A stretch of DNA of 64,000 nt from Halobacillus_B rhizosphaerae (GCF_046719735.1 NZ_JAUTWQ010000001.1:741475-805474); one strand, 5' to 3'; numbered from the stretch's first letter, positions 1 through 7,846 are shown. Notes: generated by a model not told the origin, from the sequence alone. Translations and numbers: made by a program.

Positions 1-2
1 AA

Positions 3-200
3 GTTCTTATATTTGTAATAAGTATACTGTTAATGCCCTATTTCTTGTTCGAACTTTTTAGTGACATAAGCAATCAAGCAGGAATTATACCACTAATCTC
101 CCCAATTTTTATGTTGCTATTGTTAATTTTCTCCGCAAGCTTTATTGTCAATCATTGGAAAGATAAAAGGGGACTGCAAAGTAATACTAAAAGAAAATAA
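3..200 (+). CDS. C-terminal end of a membrane protein (5' end outside window)
   Basis: An open frame runs from the window edge to a TAA at 198-200 and encodes about 65 residues. It contains two strongly hydrophobic stretches (roughly residues 1-18 and 31-48 of the visible part) separated by a short polar loop, followed by a basic tail ending in TKRK. This is the pattern of the last two transmembrane helices of an integral membrane protein. The family is not recognisable from the fragment. No start codon or ribosome site is visible because the gene begins before the window. Confidence 0.6.
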   Translation, partial: VLIFVISILLMPYFLFELFSDISNQAGIIPLISPIFMLLLLIFSASFIVNHWKDKRGLQSNTKRK

Positions 201-750
201 ACGTTTTTAAGCTATTGGGTAAGTTGTTTGTAAGTATGCTTCAATTATCTCGAATTCAAGTCTTACGGAAAACGAGGGCGATAGATTTAATGTAGTTGTC
301 CTTCAATTTTAATGATTTGATATAGATTAGGTATGAAAATCACCTACATGGATCGGGGTAGTAATTGTACGAAGACTTAAAAATTAGAGAGGGATGGGTT
401 AAAACAGAATTACTAGTTTTCAAGGTTTATGAAAAATTGATACCGGCGGAGTTGTGACAGTAAACTTGTTAAGCTTTACGGAGTGAAAGGGGTGAAGCAA
501 TTTAAAAGCCCAGACTTCTATAGAAATTTAGACAGTTTAATTCAAGAGAGACATCATAAGAATTTCAAGTATAAATGTCTAGGGCTATGCAATTTGCATT
601 CGAGATGTTAACTTCGCCTTTAATTATAGAGGAAATGTCGTAAACAGATTTCGTAAGTTTTGAAAAGTGAAAAGGTGAAAGGAAATTACTTATTCAACTT
701 ACCATTATCCTTAATGATATTTGGCTTAAAATTAATGATAGGGTGATTCT
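201..750. other. 550-base stretch without a confident gene
   Basis: No well supported gene is seen. One copy of the interspersed repeat lies at 246-290. A GTG-started frame of 42 codons (483-611, plus strand) has a purine-rich run before it, but the product (ending LGLCNLHSRC) is not recognised and it may be chance or a gene remnant. The lipoprotein gene at 751 follows a weak GGGTG ribosome site. Confidence 0.5.
246..290. repeat. Interspersed repeat, half copy
   Basis: The segment starts ATCTCGAATTCAAGTCTTAC and continues into a purine-rich 'aacgagggcgata' block. It resembles the left arm and loop of the palindromic element at 4835-4890, and similar partial copies occur near 1850, 2443, 3289 and 4356. 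Assignment is by eye only. Confidence 0.45.
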
Positions 751-1734
751 ATGAAAAGAACATTTATTATTTTATGTTTAGTTTTTCTCTTGGGCTGTAT
801 GGATTCTGGAAAAGAACTTAAATCTAATAATCAAGCACAGCAAACGTTTGAATACAAAGGACAAACTTACGAAATTCATACATATTTCGAGGAATTCTTG
901 ACTTATGAGGAAAAAGCGAAGGCAAATCCTGAGGAATCAGAGCAGCTCTATCAGAAATACGTCATTGATCCACTTCAGGCAGCTGCGTTGGAAAAGGATG
1001 ATAATCAGGATTTATTGAATGAAAATTGGGGGTTTATCCCTCCTGATGATCCAGACCGACTAAAAGAGGATGTTCAAAAACTTATCAATCGTAGAGAGGA
1101 TATTCTTAAATGGACCAAGGAAAGCCTAAAAATGTCTGTAGACGCCCTGCCATCTGTAGGTAAAGAAGTCTACATCCTACCAGTTGACATGGCTGCCAAA
1201 GGGGCATCTTCTAGGTATGCACCAGTAGGTGGTACGTCTGGTTTTTCCTTAACAAAGGATACGATGGTTGTTCGAGTCACACCTTCCTTTGAAAAAATGT
1301 CACTCAAGAACCTTGTTGCACATGAATATCATCACCTGGTTTACAATGAAAAGAATCCACCGAGTTTTTCTGATCCATTGTTTCCTTATGTCCTTGCTGA
1401 GGGAAAAGCAGAACAGTTCGCTGAAACAGTTTTTCCGGAATACACCTGTTATATTTCCCGTCCATTTTCATCAAAAGAGAAAGAAAAAGAGGTTTGGGAT
1501 TATCTTAAGAAAAACAGCTACGAGACTGGTCAAAAATTCAAAGATATACTGACATACGATGGATCTAGTGAGGGTTTTCCTAGTTCGTCAGGATATCGCA
1601 TTTCAAAACAAATTATGAAAAGTTTTTTGAATAATAATCCAGATACCACCATAAAAGAATGGACCTTTATGCCTGCTAGTATGATTCTTGAGAGAAGCGA
1701 GTACAAAGAAAAATTTGAACAGTTGATCAACTAA
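751..1734 (+). CDS. Lipoprotein with DUF2268-type zinc protease domain
   Basis: The 327-residue product starts with a short basic and hydrophobic signal followed by a lipobox LLGC (Cys16), so it should be lipid-anchored outside the membrane. The C-terminal half carries HEYHH at residues 191-195, an HExxH zinc-binding motif, with a downstream LAEGKAEQFAE segment that could supply the third ligand. This layout matches the DUF2268 (YjaZ-like) family of predicted metallopeptidases, whose substrates are not established. It stands alone, preceded by a weak GGGTG ribosome site and followed by a hairpin. Protease activity is inferred from the motif. Confidence 0.8.
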   Translation: MKRTFIILCLVFLLGCMDSGKELKSNNQAQQTFEYKGQTYEIHTYFEEFLTYEEKAKANPEESEQLYQKYVIDPLQAAALEKDDNQDLLNENWGFIPPDDPDRLKEDVQKLINRREDILKWTKESLKMSVDALPSVGKEVYILPVDMAAKGASSRYAPVGGTSGFSLTKDTMVVRVTPSFEKMSLKNLVAHEYHHLVYNEKNPPSFSDPLFPYVLAEGKAEQFAETVFPEYTCYISRPFSSKEKEKEVWDYLKKNSYETGQKFKDILTYDGSSEGFPSSSGYRISKQIMKSFLNNNPDTTIKEWTFMPASMILERSEYKEKFEQLIN

Positions 1735-1744
1735 ATTGTCCAAC

Positions 1745-1775
1745 AAGAAGAAGGAAAGTTTTTCTTCTTCTTTTT
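1745..1775 (+). terminator. Terminator after the DUF2268 lipoprotein gene
   Basis: An AAGAAGAAGGAAA arm pairs, with one bulge, with TTTCTTCTTCTT and runs into a T tract. The stem is A/T-rich, so it is probably a modest terminator. Confidence 0.55.
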
Positions 1776-1950
1776 AACTTATGGTTTTTGAGAAGGTATG
1801 AGCTTTAAATATTGATGACGTTATGTGACTATGAATAAAAGCAGTATAGCTTGAAATCAAGTCTTCAAGAAAAGGGAGTTTTAGTTTAATAAATTCTCCA
1901 CGCCAGCGGGAGTCATTTTCTATGGACGATACCACATCTACCCCTGAACA

Positions 1951-1989
1951 AAAAAAACTGACCGCCTAGGTTAAGAGACGGTCGGTTTT
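1951..1989 (-). terminator. Terminator of the 102-residue membrane protein gene
   Basis: AACTGACCG and CGGTCGGTT form a stem with one G-T pair. On the minus strand it is followed by a long T run, directly downstream of the gene ending at 1998. Confidence 0.8.
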
Positions 1990-1997
1990 GGGGATTC

Positions 1998-2306
1998 TTA
2001 TGCTTGATTATTCTTTTTTGACAATCGTTTTCCAATGGTTACAGCAAGCCCGGCGAGGATAAGCAGTAATCCATTTCCCACGATGACATAACCTACTAAT
2101 ACTCCATACATCACTCCCCAACCGCCACTCGACCCTGCCAGGAGGGCCCCAATTAAAATGCCAACGATGACACCAATAAGGACCAGCCAAAGTCCGGAAC
2201 CCCATAAAGGTAAACGGCCAATTCTATACCACTTAATGGCGTACCAGTTTGCTAAGATTAATAAGCAAAAGATAATGATGCTAATCGCCCCATCCAGATC
2301 CTGCAT
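1998..2306 (-). CDS. Small integral membrane protein, function unknown
   Basis: The 102-residue product has three hydrophobic segments (about residues 6-27, 33-58 and 65-90), glycine-rich in the centre (LIGALLAGSSGGWG), and a basic C-terminus ending KRLSKKNNQA. A strong GGAGGG ribosome site lies six to seven bases before the ATG at 2306, and a good terminator follows, so it is a real single-gene unit. I do not recognise the family. The GxxxG-like packing and short loops suggest a small helical bundle rather than a transporter. Confidence 0.7.
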   Translation of the reverse strand: MQDLDGAISIIIFCLLILANWYAIKWYRIGRLPLWGSGLWLVLIGVIVGILIGALLAGSSGGWGVMYGVLVGYVIVGNGLLLILAGLAVTIGKRLSKKNNQA

Positions 2307-2442
2307 GTAATCCCTCCTGAAAATAAAGGCATAGGTTTAATATATTGCAGATTGGAATATTTTACAAATTTATGTTGTCTCCGTTTAATAAAAAAATTTT
2401 CTAATGAAGTTGATTGTCGATATTTGTTTTTAAACAACTTAC

Positions 2443-2500
2443 TTTGAAATCGAGACTTATAGTATTGGACAGGTTTATGGAAGACTCAGTTACAGGATAA
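2443..2500. repeat. Interspersed repeat, degenerate two-arm copy
   Basis: A left arm (TTGAAATCGAGACTTA) and a right arm (AAGACTCAGTTACAGGATAA) resemble the arms of the palindrome at 4835-4890. The right arm abuts the truncated acetyltransferase frame, so the element may mark the breakpoint. Confidence 0.4.
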
Positions 2501-2503
2501 TAA

Positions 2504-2863
2504 TGGTTTTATATATGTTATGTTTTCGGTGTGTTTAGAAAGGAAGATGGAAAGCATTTAGGTATGGTTGATTTCTCGACACTAGCGAGAGGCGGCTTCC
2601 AATGGGGGAGGTTAGGATATACAATTCATAATCAATATTGGAGAAAGGGTTATGGTAAAGAAGCTGTAAGGGAAGCAATTAATATTGCTTTTAACCATAT
2701 GGATTTCCACCGAATTGAAGCCCATATAAATACAGATAATGCTCCTTCGATTCATTTAGCAGAAAATGTCGGTATGGAATATGAATGTACTAGAAAAGGT
2801 TTTATATTTGAATTTGGAGAGTGGACCGATAACCTCATTTACACCATAAATTCAATACAATAG
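2504..2863 (+). pseudogene. GNAT acetyltransferase, N-terminally truncated (RimJ-like)
   Basis: The frame is open from just after the TAA at 2501-2503 and encodes about 119 residues of RimJ/RimL-type GNAT fold. The acetyl-CoA loop is clear (RKGYGKEAVREA), as is the conserved HRIEAHINTDNAPSIHLAENVGMEYE segment. Family members are usually about 170-180 residues and start some 60 residues earlier. The frame reads back through FGVFRKEDGKHLG with no ATG and no ribosome site; the only in-frame candidate start is a GTG at 2531. A repeat copy lies directly upstream. I read this as a decayed gene, though the remaining domain is intact. Confidence 0.65.
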
Positions 2864-2898
2864 AGAATACTATACAAATGACATTGAAAGGGGAAAAC

Positions 2899-3243
2899 AT
2901 GATGTCGGAAAATGATACACCTCATTCAATTGATGCGTATATTGTACAATTTCCTCAAAAGGTGCAAGAAATACTGGAAAAAATAAGTTATAAAATGCCA
3001 ACTCTTGCTTTAAAAGGAAATTTAGTGCATTTTGCTGCTTACAAGAACCATATAGGATTCTATCCAACTCCTGACGGTATTAATGCGTTTAAAGAGAAAT
3101 TGCAGCAATATAAAACTTCAAAAGGTGCCGTACAATTTCCTATTGATAGACCCATTCCTTATGAACTAATTGGTCAAATAGTAAAATATAGAGTAGTTGA
3201 AAATCAGCGTAAAGCTGAAGTAAAACTAAAAAAGAAGAGCTGA
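2899..3243 (+). CDS. DUF1801 / YdhG-like protein (frataxin-like fold), shortened
   Basis: The product of about 114 residues carries the DUF1801 core: an N-terminal SIDAYI and FPQKVQEIL helix, then ISYKMP, GNLVHFAAYKNHIGFYP and a VQFPIDRPIPYELI segment before a lysine-rich tail. Start ATG 2899 follows GAAAGGGG with five bases spacing; an earlier ATG at 2878 has no such site. Compared with the family pattern I remember, about 15 residues (the rest of the first helix and an 'APEAEE' loop) are missing between VQEILEK and ISYKMP. It may therefore be impaired. B. subtilis relatives have been described as iron chaperones; role here is uncertain. Confidence 0.75.
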   Translation: MMSENDTPHSIDAYIVQFPQKVQEILEKISYKMPTLALKGNLVHFAAYKNHIGFYPTPDGINAFKEKLQQYKTSKGAVQFPIDRPIPYELIGQIVKYRVVENQRKAEVKLKKKS

Positions 3244-3288
3244 CGATCGTGAGATATAGTCTGGAAAAGGAATTCTTCAGAATCCAGG

Positions 3289-3325
3289 TATCTCGAATTC
3301 AAATCATAAAGTAAATTTATGTGGG
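3289..3325. repeat. Interspersed repeat, degraded half copy
   Basis: GTATCTCGAATTCAAATCAT resembles the left arm of the copy at 246-290 but the rest has diverged. Confidence 0.3.
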
Positions 3326-3452
3326 TAATTGTTCTAAAAGTAATAATTATTTACAGCTTGTAAAATAGGAAGGAATGGTGTATTTCAATAGACTAACAGG
3401 GTTAATCCATAGGAGCTTAATTTTGAATAATTGTTAGTTTATGAATTAACAA

Positions 3453-3641
3453 TTAATCCTTTTTCTTATTTTTGGTATAGACGTGCCTATAAGCCGAGAT
3501 TGCCGCCAAAATAGATATAAAAATTTTTAACCCCAAACTAAGTTCTATACCCTCCGAAGAATCAAGAATCCAAGTGAAAGCAAATCCAAAGATTAACGTA
3601 AGTATCGCTATGAATAATGGATTTTTATTGAAATTTTCCAT
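3453..3641 (-). CDS. Small two-helix membrane protein, unknown
   Basis: The 62-residue product has two hydrophobic segments (about residues 8-26 and 34-52) with a short acidic loop (DSSEG), and a lysine-rich C-terminal tail ending KKKD. An AGGAGG ribosome site lies eight to nine bases before ATG 3641, which supports it as a real gene. No family is recognised. It stands alone between intergenic stretches that carry repeat fragments. Confidence 0.65.
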   Translation of the reverse strand: MENFNKNPLFIAILTLIFGFAFTWILDSSEGIELSLGLKIFISILAAISAYRHVYTKNKKKD

Positions 3642-3911
3642 ATAAATTCCTCCTATTGGATCTTTTTCCCTATCTGTAGGTGTATAAATCCTACTGATGT
3701 TAAGTGCCCATCAGCCCTTTTGTTGAAAAAACTAAGTGACCATTTGATAATTAATTTAAAGTCGTTATCTTTAAACTGGAGCATTTATTCCATAAGTAGA
3801 AAAGCCGTTTCATAAAGCGATGGCGCAGAAGAATTTATGAAGGACGTTGCTGCGTTTTTATTGAAGTTAGAGAGTTGGTAAGATAAATAAGTAAAGTGCA
3901 GGAGAATTGTT

Positions 3912-4286
3912 ATGAAGCTGAAATTGATTGCTTTTTCTATTATTGCTATATTAATTCTTTCTCTTGGGTTTAGAGTTGTTCCTATTCTCGTGAAGGGAGG
4001 GGGGAATCTACATCAAGAACTTCATTGGATGGTATATGGATATGATCGTGTTTGGTATCACAATCGAGCATATTCGGGGCCCAGCAAAGAGATGACCCTT
4101 GAACAGGTTAAAAACGTTTTTGAACAAGAACAAATTATGCCTACTGGCGAAAAGGTAATCGGTTTGAATGTTTACGATACTCCAAGTTCTATCAAAGCTC
4201 AAAAACAAGAAAAAACAGCTACCGTTTTAATTCTAAAGAAACACAACGGGAGTTTTATTGAGTATTCATTAATTGGTGGTCCATAA
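3912..4286 (+). CDS. Exported or membrane-anchored small protein, unknown
   Basis: The 124-residue product starts with MKLKLIAFSIIAILILSLGF, a single N-terminal signal-anchor, followed by a soluble domain of about 95 residues with the segments YGYDRVWYHNRAYSG and EKVIGLNVYDTP. A CAGGAG ribosome site precedes ATG 3912. The extracytoplasmic domain looks like a small alpha/beta module, but I cannot assign it. No cysteine follows the signal, so it is not a lipoprotein. Confidence 0.65.
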   Translation: MKLKLIAFSIIAILILSLGFRVVPILVKGGGNLHQELHWMVYGYDRVWYHNRAYSGPSKEMTLEQVKNVFEQEQIMPTGEKVIGLNVYDTPSSIKAQKQEKTATVLILKKHNGSFIEYSLIGGP

Positions 4287-4355
4287 AAAATACGAGGTAG
4301 TTACCTTGTTGAACTAAAGGGAGAGTAAGTGTAAGGTGAACAACATCAAGATATA

Positions 4356-4395
4356 TTAAAATCAAGTCTTACACGAGCTTGAGGCGATTGCATAA
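4356..4395. repeat. Interspersed repeat, half copy
   Basis: ATCAAGTCTTACACGAGCTT followed by gaggcgattgcataa matches the arm and loop pattern of the copy at 246-290. Confidence 0.4.
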
Positions 4396-4525
4396 AAGCA
4401 CTCGTTCTTATTGCATAAGAATAGGAGCTATCATGATGGGATTTTTAAAACTGAGATAGAGCATTTAATTTTGGAATGACTAAATTTAGAGGTATGTCTT
4501 AAAGCCTTAAATAGGGGGGGATTAT

Positions 4526-4669
4526 GTGGAGATTTTCGGAATTATGGGACTTATTTTTGGAATGGCGGGATTCACTTTCGGTATCATTGCTTTTACGACA
4601 GTATTGAATAGTAGTAATAATGTAAAAGAACTTGAAAAGAGAATTAATGATTTAGAGAAAAAATCTTGA
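4526..4669 (+). CDS. 47-residue single-helix membrane protein, GTG start
   Basis: A GTG at 4526 lies five bases after a run of seven G residues, a strong ribosome site. The 47 codons encode one transmembrane segment (about residues 3-27, IFGIMGLIFGMAGFTFGIIA), then NSSNNVKELEKRINDLEKKS, a short heptad-like coiled-coil tail. Similar small proteins with one helix plus a coiled coil are common in Bacillaceae and are usually unannotated. The overlapping ATG at 4524 opens a shorter, non-hydrophobic frame and is less convincing. Function unknown. Confidence 0.5.
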   Translation: MEIFGIMGLIFGMAGFTFGIIAFTTVLNSSNNVKELEKRINDLEKKS

Positions 4670-4672
4670 ACA

Positions 4673-4817
4673 ATGACTCAAGATAACAGAGCGTTAATTA
4701 AAGATATGCTTCAACACAACATCTCGAATTTCCTTTACAGCCATAATCACACTATTAGGAGTAGCTGCTTCTTTATTGCCCGGATTAAAAGAAATCCTGA
4801 TTAAAAACTTCGTTTGA
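4673..4817 (+). pseudogene. Frameshifted hydrophobic micro-gene
   Basis: ATG 4673 begins MTQDNRALIKDMLQHN and then reads into a polar, unlikely sequence ending at 4804. Another frame, entered near 4725, gives SFTAIITLLGVAASLLPGLK and then EILIKNFV to a TGA at 4815-4817, a clear hydrophobic helix. Joined, these would form one protein of about 45 residues with an amphipathic N-terminus and a membrane segment. The junction coincides with ATCTCGAATT, the core of the interspersed repeat. A sequencing error is the alternative explanation. Confidence 0.35.
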
Positions 4818-4834
4818 CTGTATTATTGTAAATT

Positions 4835-4890
4835 TCTCGAAACTGTGTCTTCCGCAAACGGGAAGGATCGTGTAAGACTCAGTTTCGAGA
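4835..4890. repeat. Palindromic interspersed repeat, most complete copy
   Basis: Arms TCTCGAAACTGTGTCTT (4835-4851) and AAGACTCAGTTTCGAGA (4874-4890) are inverted with a single mismatch in 17 positions, and enclose 22 bases containing CCGCAAACGGGAAGG. Partial copies occur near 246, 1850, 2443, 3289, 4356 and 4721. It could also act as the downstream hairpin of the MerR gene ending at 4916, but lacks a T tract. Confidence 0.6.
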
Positions 4891-4915
4891 TAATTTTAAT
4901 TTTAGTGAGGAAAAG

Positions 4916-5281
4916 CTAATTTTTAAGTTTTTCTTTATAGCGTTTGATTTTATAATCGGTGAGAGCGAGTGCTTCATCGATTTGCTTTCTCTGTTCCAAC
5001 AGGTTTTCGCGCTGACTGGAAATAATTCTAAGACGTTCTGTAAGGGAAACCTTAGAGTCGTTGCTTTGAAAAGCGAAAATTTTTGTTAAATCCTCGATAC
5101 TCATATTTGTTGCCCTGAAGCATTTAATCATCTCAAGTGTGTACATGTCATCGTCGGAAAAGAGTCGGTAGCCATTTTGGTTACGTTGTAAGTTCGGTAA
5201 CAGTCCAACTCGGTCATAATAGCGGATCGTATCTGTCGGGATCCTCAATTCCTCTGCTGCCTGCTTGATGGTTTTTGCCAT
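4916..5281 (-). CDS. MerR-family transcriptional regulator (YyaN/AdhR-like)
   Basis: The 121-residue product has the MerR winged-helix at its N-terminus (TIKQAAEELRIPTDTIRYYDRVGLLP, then NGYRLFSDDD) and a C-terminal dimerising coiled coil. There is no cysteine pair, so it is of the small-molecule or aldehyde-type subgroup rather than a metal sensor. A GGAGGA ribosome site precedes ATG 5281. It is divergent from the dehydrogenase gene at 5416, and the space between holds a promoter with the long spacer these regulators need. It probably activates that gene. Confidence 0.9.
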   Translation of the reverse strand: MAKTIKQAAEELRIPTDTIRYYDRVGLLPNLQRNQNGYRLFSDDDMYTLEMIKCFRATNMSIEDLTKIFAFQSNDSKVSLTERLRIISSQRENLLEQRKQIDEALALTDYKIKRYKEKLKN

Positions 5282-5348
5282 TCATATGTCCTCCAATTTC
5301 AAAGTTCTTGGTTGTATGGTGAAGATTATACCAGAATCAGCCTGTTAT

Positions 5349-5379
5349 TTGCTTTGGAGTGCACTTATAGGTTTAAAGT
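5349..5379 (+). promoter_or_regulatory. MerR-type promoter with 19-bp spacer
   Basis: A TTGCTT -35 element (5349-5354) and a TAAAGT -10 element (5374-5379) are 19 bases apart, the spacing typical of MerR-activated promoters. The spacer carries CTTTGGAGTGCACTTATAGG, an imperfect dyad centred on GTGCAC. It reads towards the dehydrogenase gene at 5416. Confidence 0.65.
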
Positions 5380-5415
5380 AGAAAGTGAAGATAACAAACC
5401 TTAAAGAAAAGGGGA

Positions 5416-6408
5416 ATGGAAATGGAACCAATTAAGAAGCAAAATCCGATTCATTCGGGCTACGGAGCTGAGACTAGAGCGAAGGAAGTCGTCGCTGACG
5501 AGGATTTAAGAGGAAAGGTTGCGATCGTCACAGGTGGTTATTCAGGAATCGGGCTCGAAACGACGAAAGTGCTCGCTCAAGCTGGCGCTGTAGTCGTTGT
5601 CCCTGTGAGAAATAGGGAGAAAGGGGAGCGTGCTTTAGCCGGCATTCCGAATGTGGAGATTGATACAATGGATTTAATGGATCCTAAGTCGATTGACACT
5701 TTTGCCCATCGCTTTGTTGAAACCAACCGCCCACTTCATATCCTGATCAACAGTGCAGGAGTGATGGCTCCGCCGCTCAGGAGGGATGAACGCGGCTATG
5801 AATCTCAATTTTCCACCAACCATCTCGGCCACTTTCAGCTGACAGCACGGCTTTGGCCATCACTGAAAAAAGCCGGTGGAGCAAGAGTGGTTGCCGTTTC
5901 CTCCAGAGGTCACCGGCTTGGCGGAATAAACTTTGACGATCCGAATTATCAATCGACTGCGTATGATAAATGGAAAGCTTATGCGCAGTCGAAGACGGCC
6001 AATGTATTATTCGCGCTTAAACTGGATGAATTAGGAAAAGACAAAGGCATCAGGGCATTTTCTGTGCACCCAGGGCTAATCCCAACAACAGACCTTGGGA
6101 GAGATTTAACAGAGAAGGAAATGGGACCAAAGCCCGTGCAAAACGGTGAAAAGAAAGACATATTCAGCAAAATCAAAGCTTCTTTTAAATCCATCGAGCA
6201 AGGAGCTGCGACCAGTGTGTGGTGTGCAGTGAGTTCGCAGTTGAAAGAACACGGCGGAGTGTATTGTGAAGATGTCGATATAGCTGAAGCAGTCCCAGAG
6301 GATAGCGGAAAAGAAAACGGTGTCCGTCCGTGGGCGATAGATCTAGAAAGCGCAGAGAATTTATGGACACTCAGCGAAAAGATGACAGGCGTTTTATTCC
6401 CTGAGTAA
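5416..6408 (+). CDS. Short-chain dehydrogenase/reductase (extended N-terminus)
   Basis: The 330-residue product carries the NAD(P)-binding TGGYSGIG motif (about residues 40-47), NSAGVM near 112, a catalytic-type Ser in VAVSSRGHR and YAQSK (YxxxK) near 190. This is the classical SDR active site. About 35 residues precede the Rossmann fold, and the C-terminus is longer than usual, like the retinol-dehydrogenase/WW-oxidoreductase-like branch. An inner ATG six bases downstream (5422) is also possible, with AAGGGGAATGG as ribosome site. Substrate is unknown; the divergent MerR gene suggests induction by an aldehyde or ketone. Confidence 0.85.
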   Translation: MEMEPIKKQNPIHSGYGAETRAKEVVADEDLRGKVAIVTGGYSGIGLETTKVLAQAGAVVVVPVRNREKGERALAGIPNVEIDTMDLMDPKSIDTFAHRFVETNRPLHILINSAGVMAPPLRRDERGYESQFSTNHLGHFQLTARLWPSLKKAGGARVVAVSSRGHRLGGINFDDPNYQSTAYDKWKAYAQSKTANVLFALKLDELGKDKGIRAFSVHPGLIPTTDLGRDLTEKEMGPKPVQNGEKKDIFSKIKASFKSIEQGAATSVWCAVSSQLKEHGGVYCEDVDIAEAVPEDSGKENGVRPWAIDLESAENLWTLSEKMTGVLFPE

Positions 6409-6485
6409 CCGTTCGTTTAACAGCTCTCCATAAAGGAGTTGCTCAATTCAATAAGTGCGATAAGGTTATCTATGCAAGAGCAGGT

Positions 6486-6519
6486 AAAGAATATACCTTT
6501 TATATTAGGTATATTCTTT
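6486..6519. repeat. Perfect 13-bp inverted repeat
   Basis: AAAGAATATACCT (6486-6498) and AGGTATATTCTTT (6507-6519) are exact inverses around an eight-base loop. It lies about 80 bases past the dehydrogenase stop. The downstream AATCTTTCTCT is only a weak T tract, so terminator function is possible but not certain. Confidence 0.55.
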
Positions 6520-6617
6520 AATCTTTCTCTAATAGGCAGATTTGAAAGTTGGAAGTGCGGATTTGTTTCAACGTACAAGATAGTAGGTGAGACTTTCCAT
6601 AAAAAAATAAAAAATAA

Positions 6618-6659
<42 letters not shown>

Positions 6660-6665
6660 CACAAA

Positions 6666-6708
6666 TTCTGTCTCATATCAAAAGTATACTTAAGATAATG
6701 AGACAGAA
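6666..6708 (-). terminator. Terminator of citrate synthase gene
   Basis: TTCTGTCTCAT and ATGAGACAGAA form an 11-bp stem immediately after the stop codon at 6714 on the minus strand. The trailing bases are T-rich. Confidence 0.6.
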
Positions 6709-6713
6709 CAAAA

Positions 6714-7787
6714 TTATTTTACATAACTGGCTCTCGGTCTGAATATAACATTGTGATTCGATTGTTCAATCATATGCGCAGTCCAGCCAGCTATTCGGCT
6801 TGAGCAAAAAATCGGTGTAAATAATTCGGCAGGAATTTGAATGGATTTCATTATGGCCGCAGCGTAAAATTCTACGTTTGCGAATAATTTTCGGCCAGGT
6901 TTAAGTTCATTCAGCCAGTAAACGGTTTCTTGTTCCACATTCATCATTTGGTTTACCCAGTCCGGTTTTGAATTCATTTCATTTAATTTTACTTTTAACG
7001 CTTCTGCTCTCGGATCTTTTCCTTTATACACCCGATGTCCGAATCCCATGGCCTTCTCATTCCTGCTGATTTTTCTTTTTATAATATTCTCCACGCGATC
7101 ATGACTTACTTCTTCTACATAGCTTAGCACACCAGACGGTGCACCTCCGTGCAGAGGTCCTTTTAATGCACCAATCGCTGCCGTTATAGCTGAGAATAGA
7201 TCACTTTGTGTAGATGTTACTACTCTGCCGGCAAATGTAGATGCATTTAACCCGTGTTCTGCAGTTAATATCATATAAGCTTCAAGTGCAGCTGCTTCCT
7301 GCTGCGATTTCTTTTCTCCAAACAGCATATAAAGAAAGTTTTCTACGTGATCAAGCTTTCCGTCTGGTTCTACAGGCTCTAATCCATTTCTCCTGCGGTA
7401 ACTGTAAGCTATGATTGCAGGAAGTTTAGCAATAAGATGAAAAGCATCCTCCTTAGAAATTGGCCATAAATCCTCCGAGTTATCCATGAAGGAAATGATT
7501 GATCGGATAACAGCTATGTGGGATTGTTTCTCACTTAAATGGTCAATCCATTCCATTTCTTCCCTCGTTAAAGCTCTTCCCTCCTTCATTTTCCTTCTTA
7601 CCCACTCGAATTGTTCTTCGTTAGGAAAGGATCCTTCTAATAATAGAAAGACCACTTCCTCAAATGAACCCTTCTGAATAACATCCCCAATGGGAATGCC
7701 TCGGTAATGCAGCTCTCCCTTCTCTCCGTCAATTTCACTTATACTTGTTTCCAAAGCTGTAATTCCTTTTAATCCTAGTGCAAACAT
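6714..7787 (-). CDS. citA: Citrate synthase, minor CitA type
   Basis: The 357-residue enzyme condenses oxaloacetate and acetyl-CoA to citrate. Family signatures are visible: LHYRGIPIGD near the N-terminus, AEHGLNAS with the first active-site His, GPLHGGA, and MGFGHRVYKGKDPRAE with the second His and Arg. Length fits the bacterial type. A strong GGGAGGGG site precedes ATG 7787. Divergent transcription from a LysR regulator is the B. subtilis citA-citR arrangement, so I assign the minor citrate synthase rather than the citZ product, which normally lies with icd and mdh. IFCSSRIAGW near the C-terminus is slightly divergent from the usual form. Confidence 0.88.
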   Translation of the reverse strand: MFALGLKGITALETSISEIDGEKGELHYRGIPIGDVIQKGSFEEVVFLLLEGSFPNEEQFEWVRRKMKEGRALTREEMEWIDHLSEKQSHIAVIRSIISFMDNSEDLWPISKEDAFHLIAKLPAIIAYSYRRRNGLEPVEPDGKLDHVENFLYMLFGEKKSQQEAAALEAYMILTAEHGLNASTFAGRVVTSTQSDLFSAITAAIGALKGPLHGGAPSGVLSYVEEVSHDRVENIIKRKISRNEKAMGFGHRVYKGKDPRAEALKVKLNEMNSKPDWVNQMMNVEQETVYWLNELKPGRKLFANVEFYAAAIMKSIQIPAELFTPIFCSSRIAGWTAHMIEQSNHNVIFRPRASYVK

Positions 7788-7846
7788 AAGATCCCCTCCC
7801 TATTTCCTTATGATCTATTGTAAGTTCAATCAACAATAATTAAAAT

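Noticed and set aside
483..611. 42-codon GTG frame in the first intergenic stretch
   Set aside because: Product not recognised and the purine run before the start is weak; only noted in the gap description.
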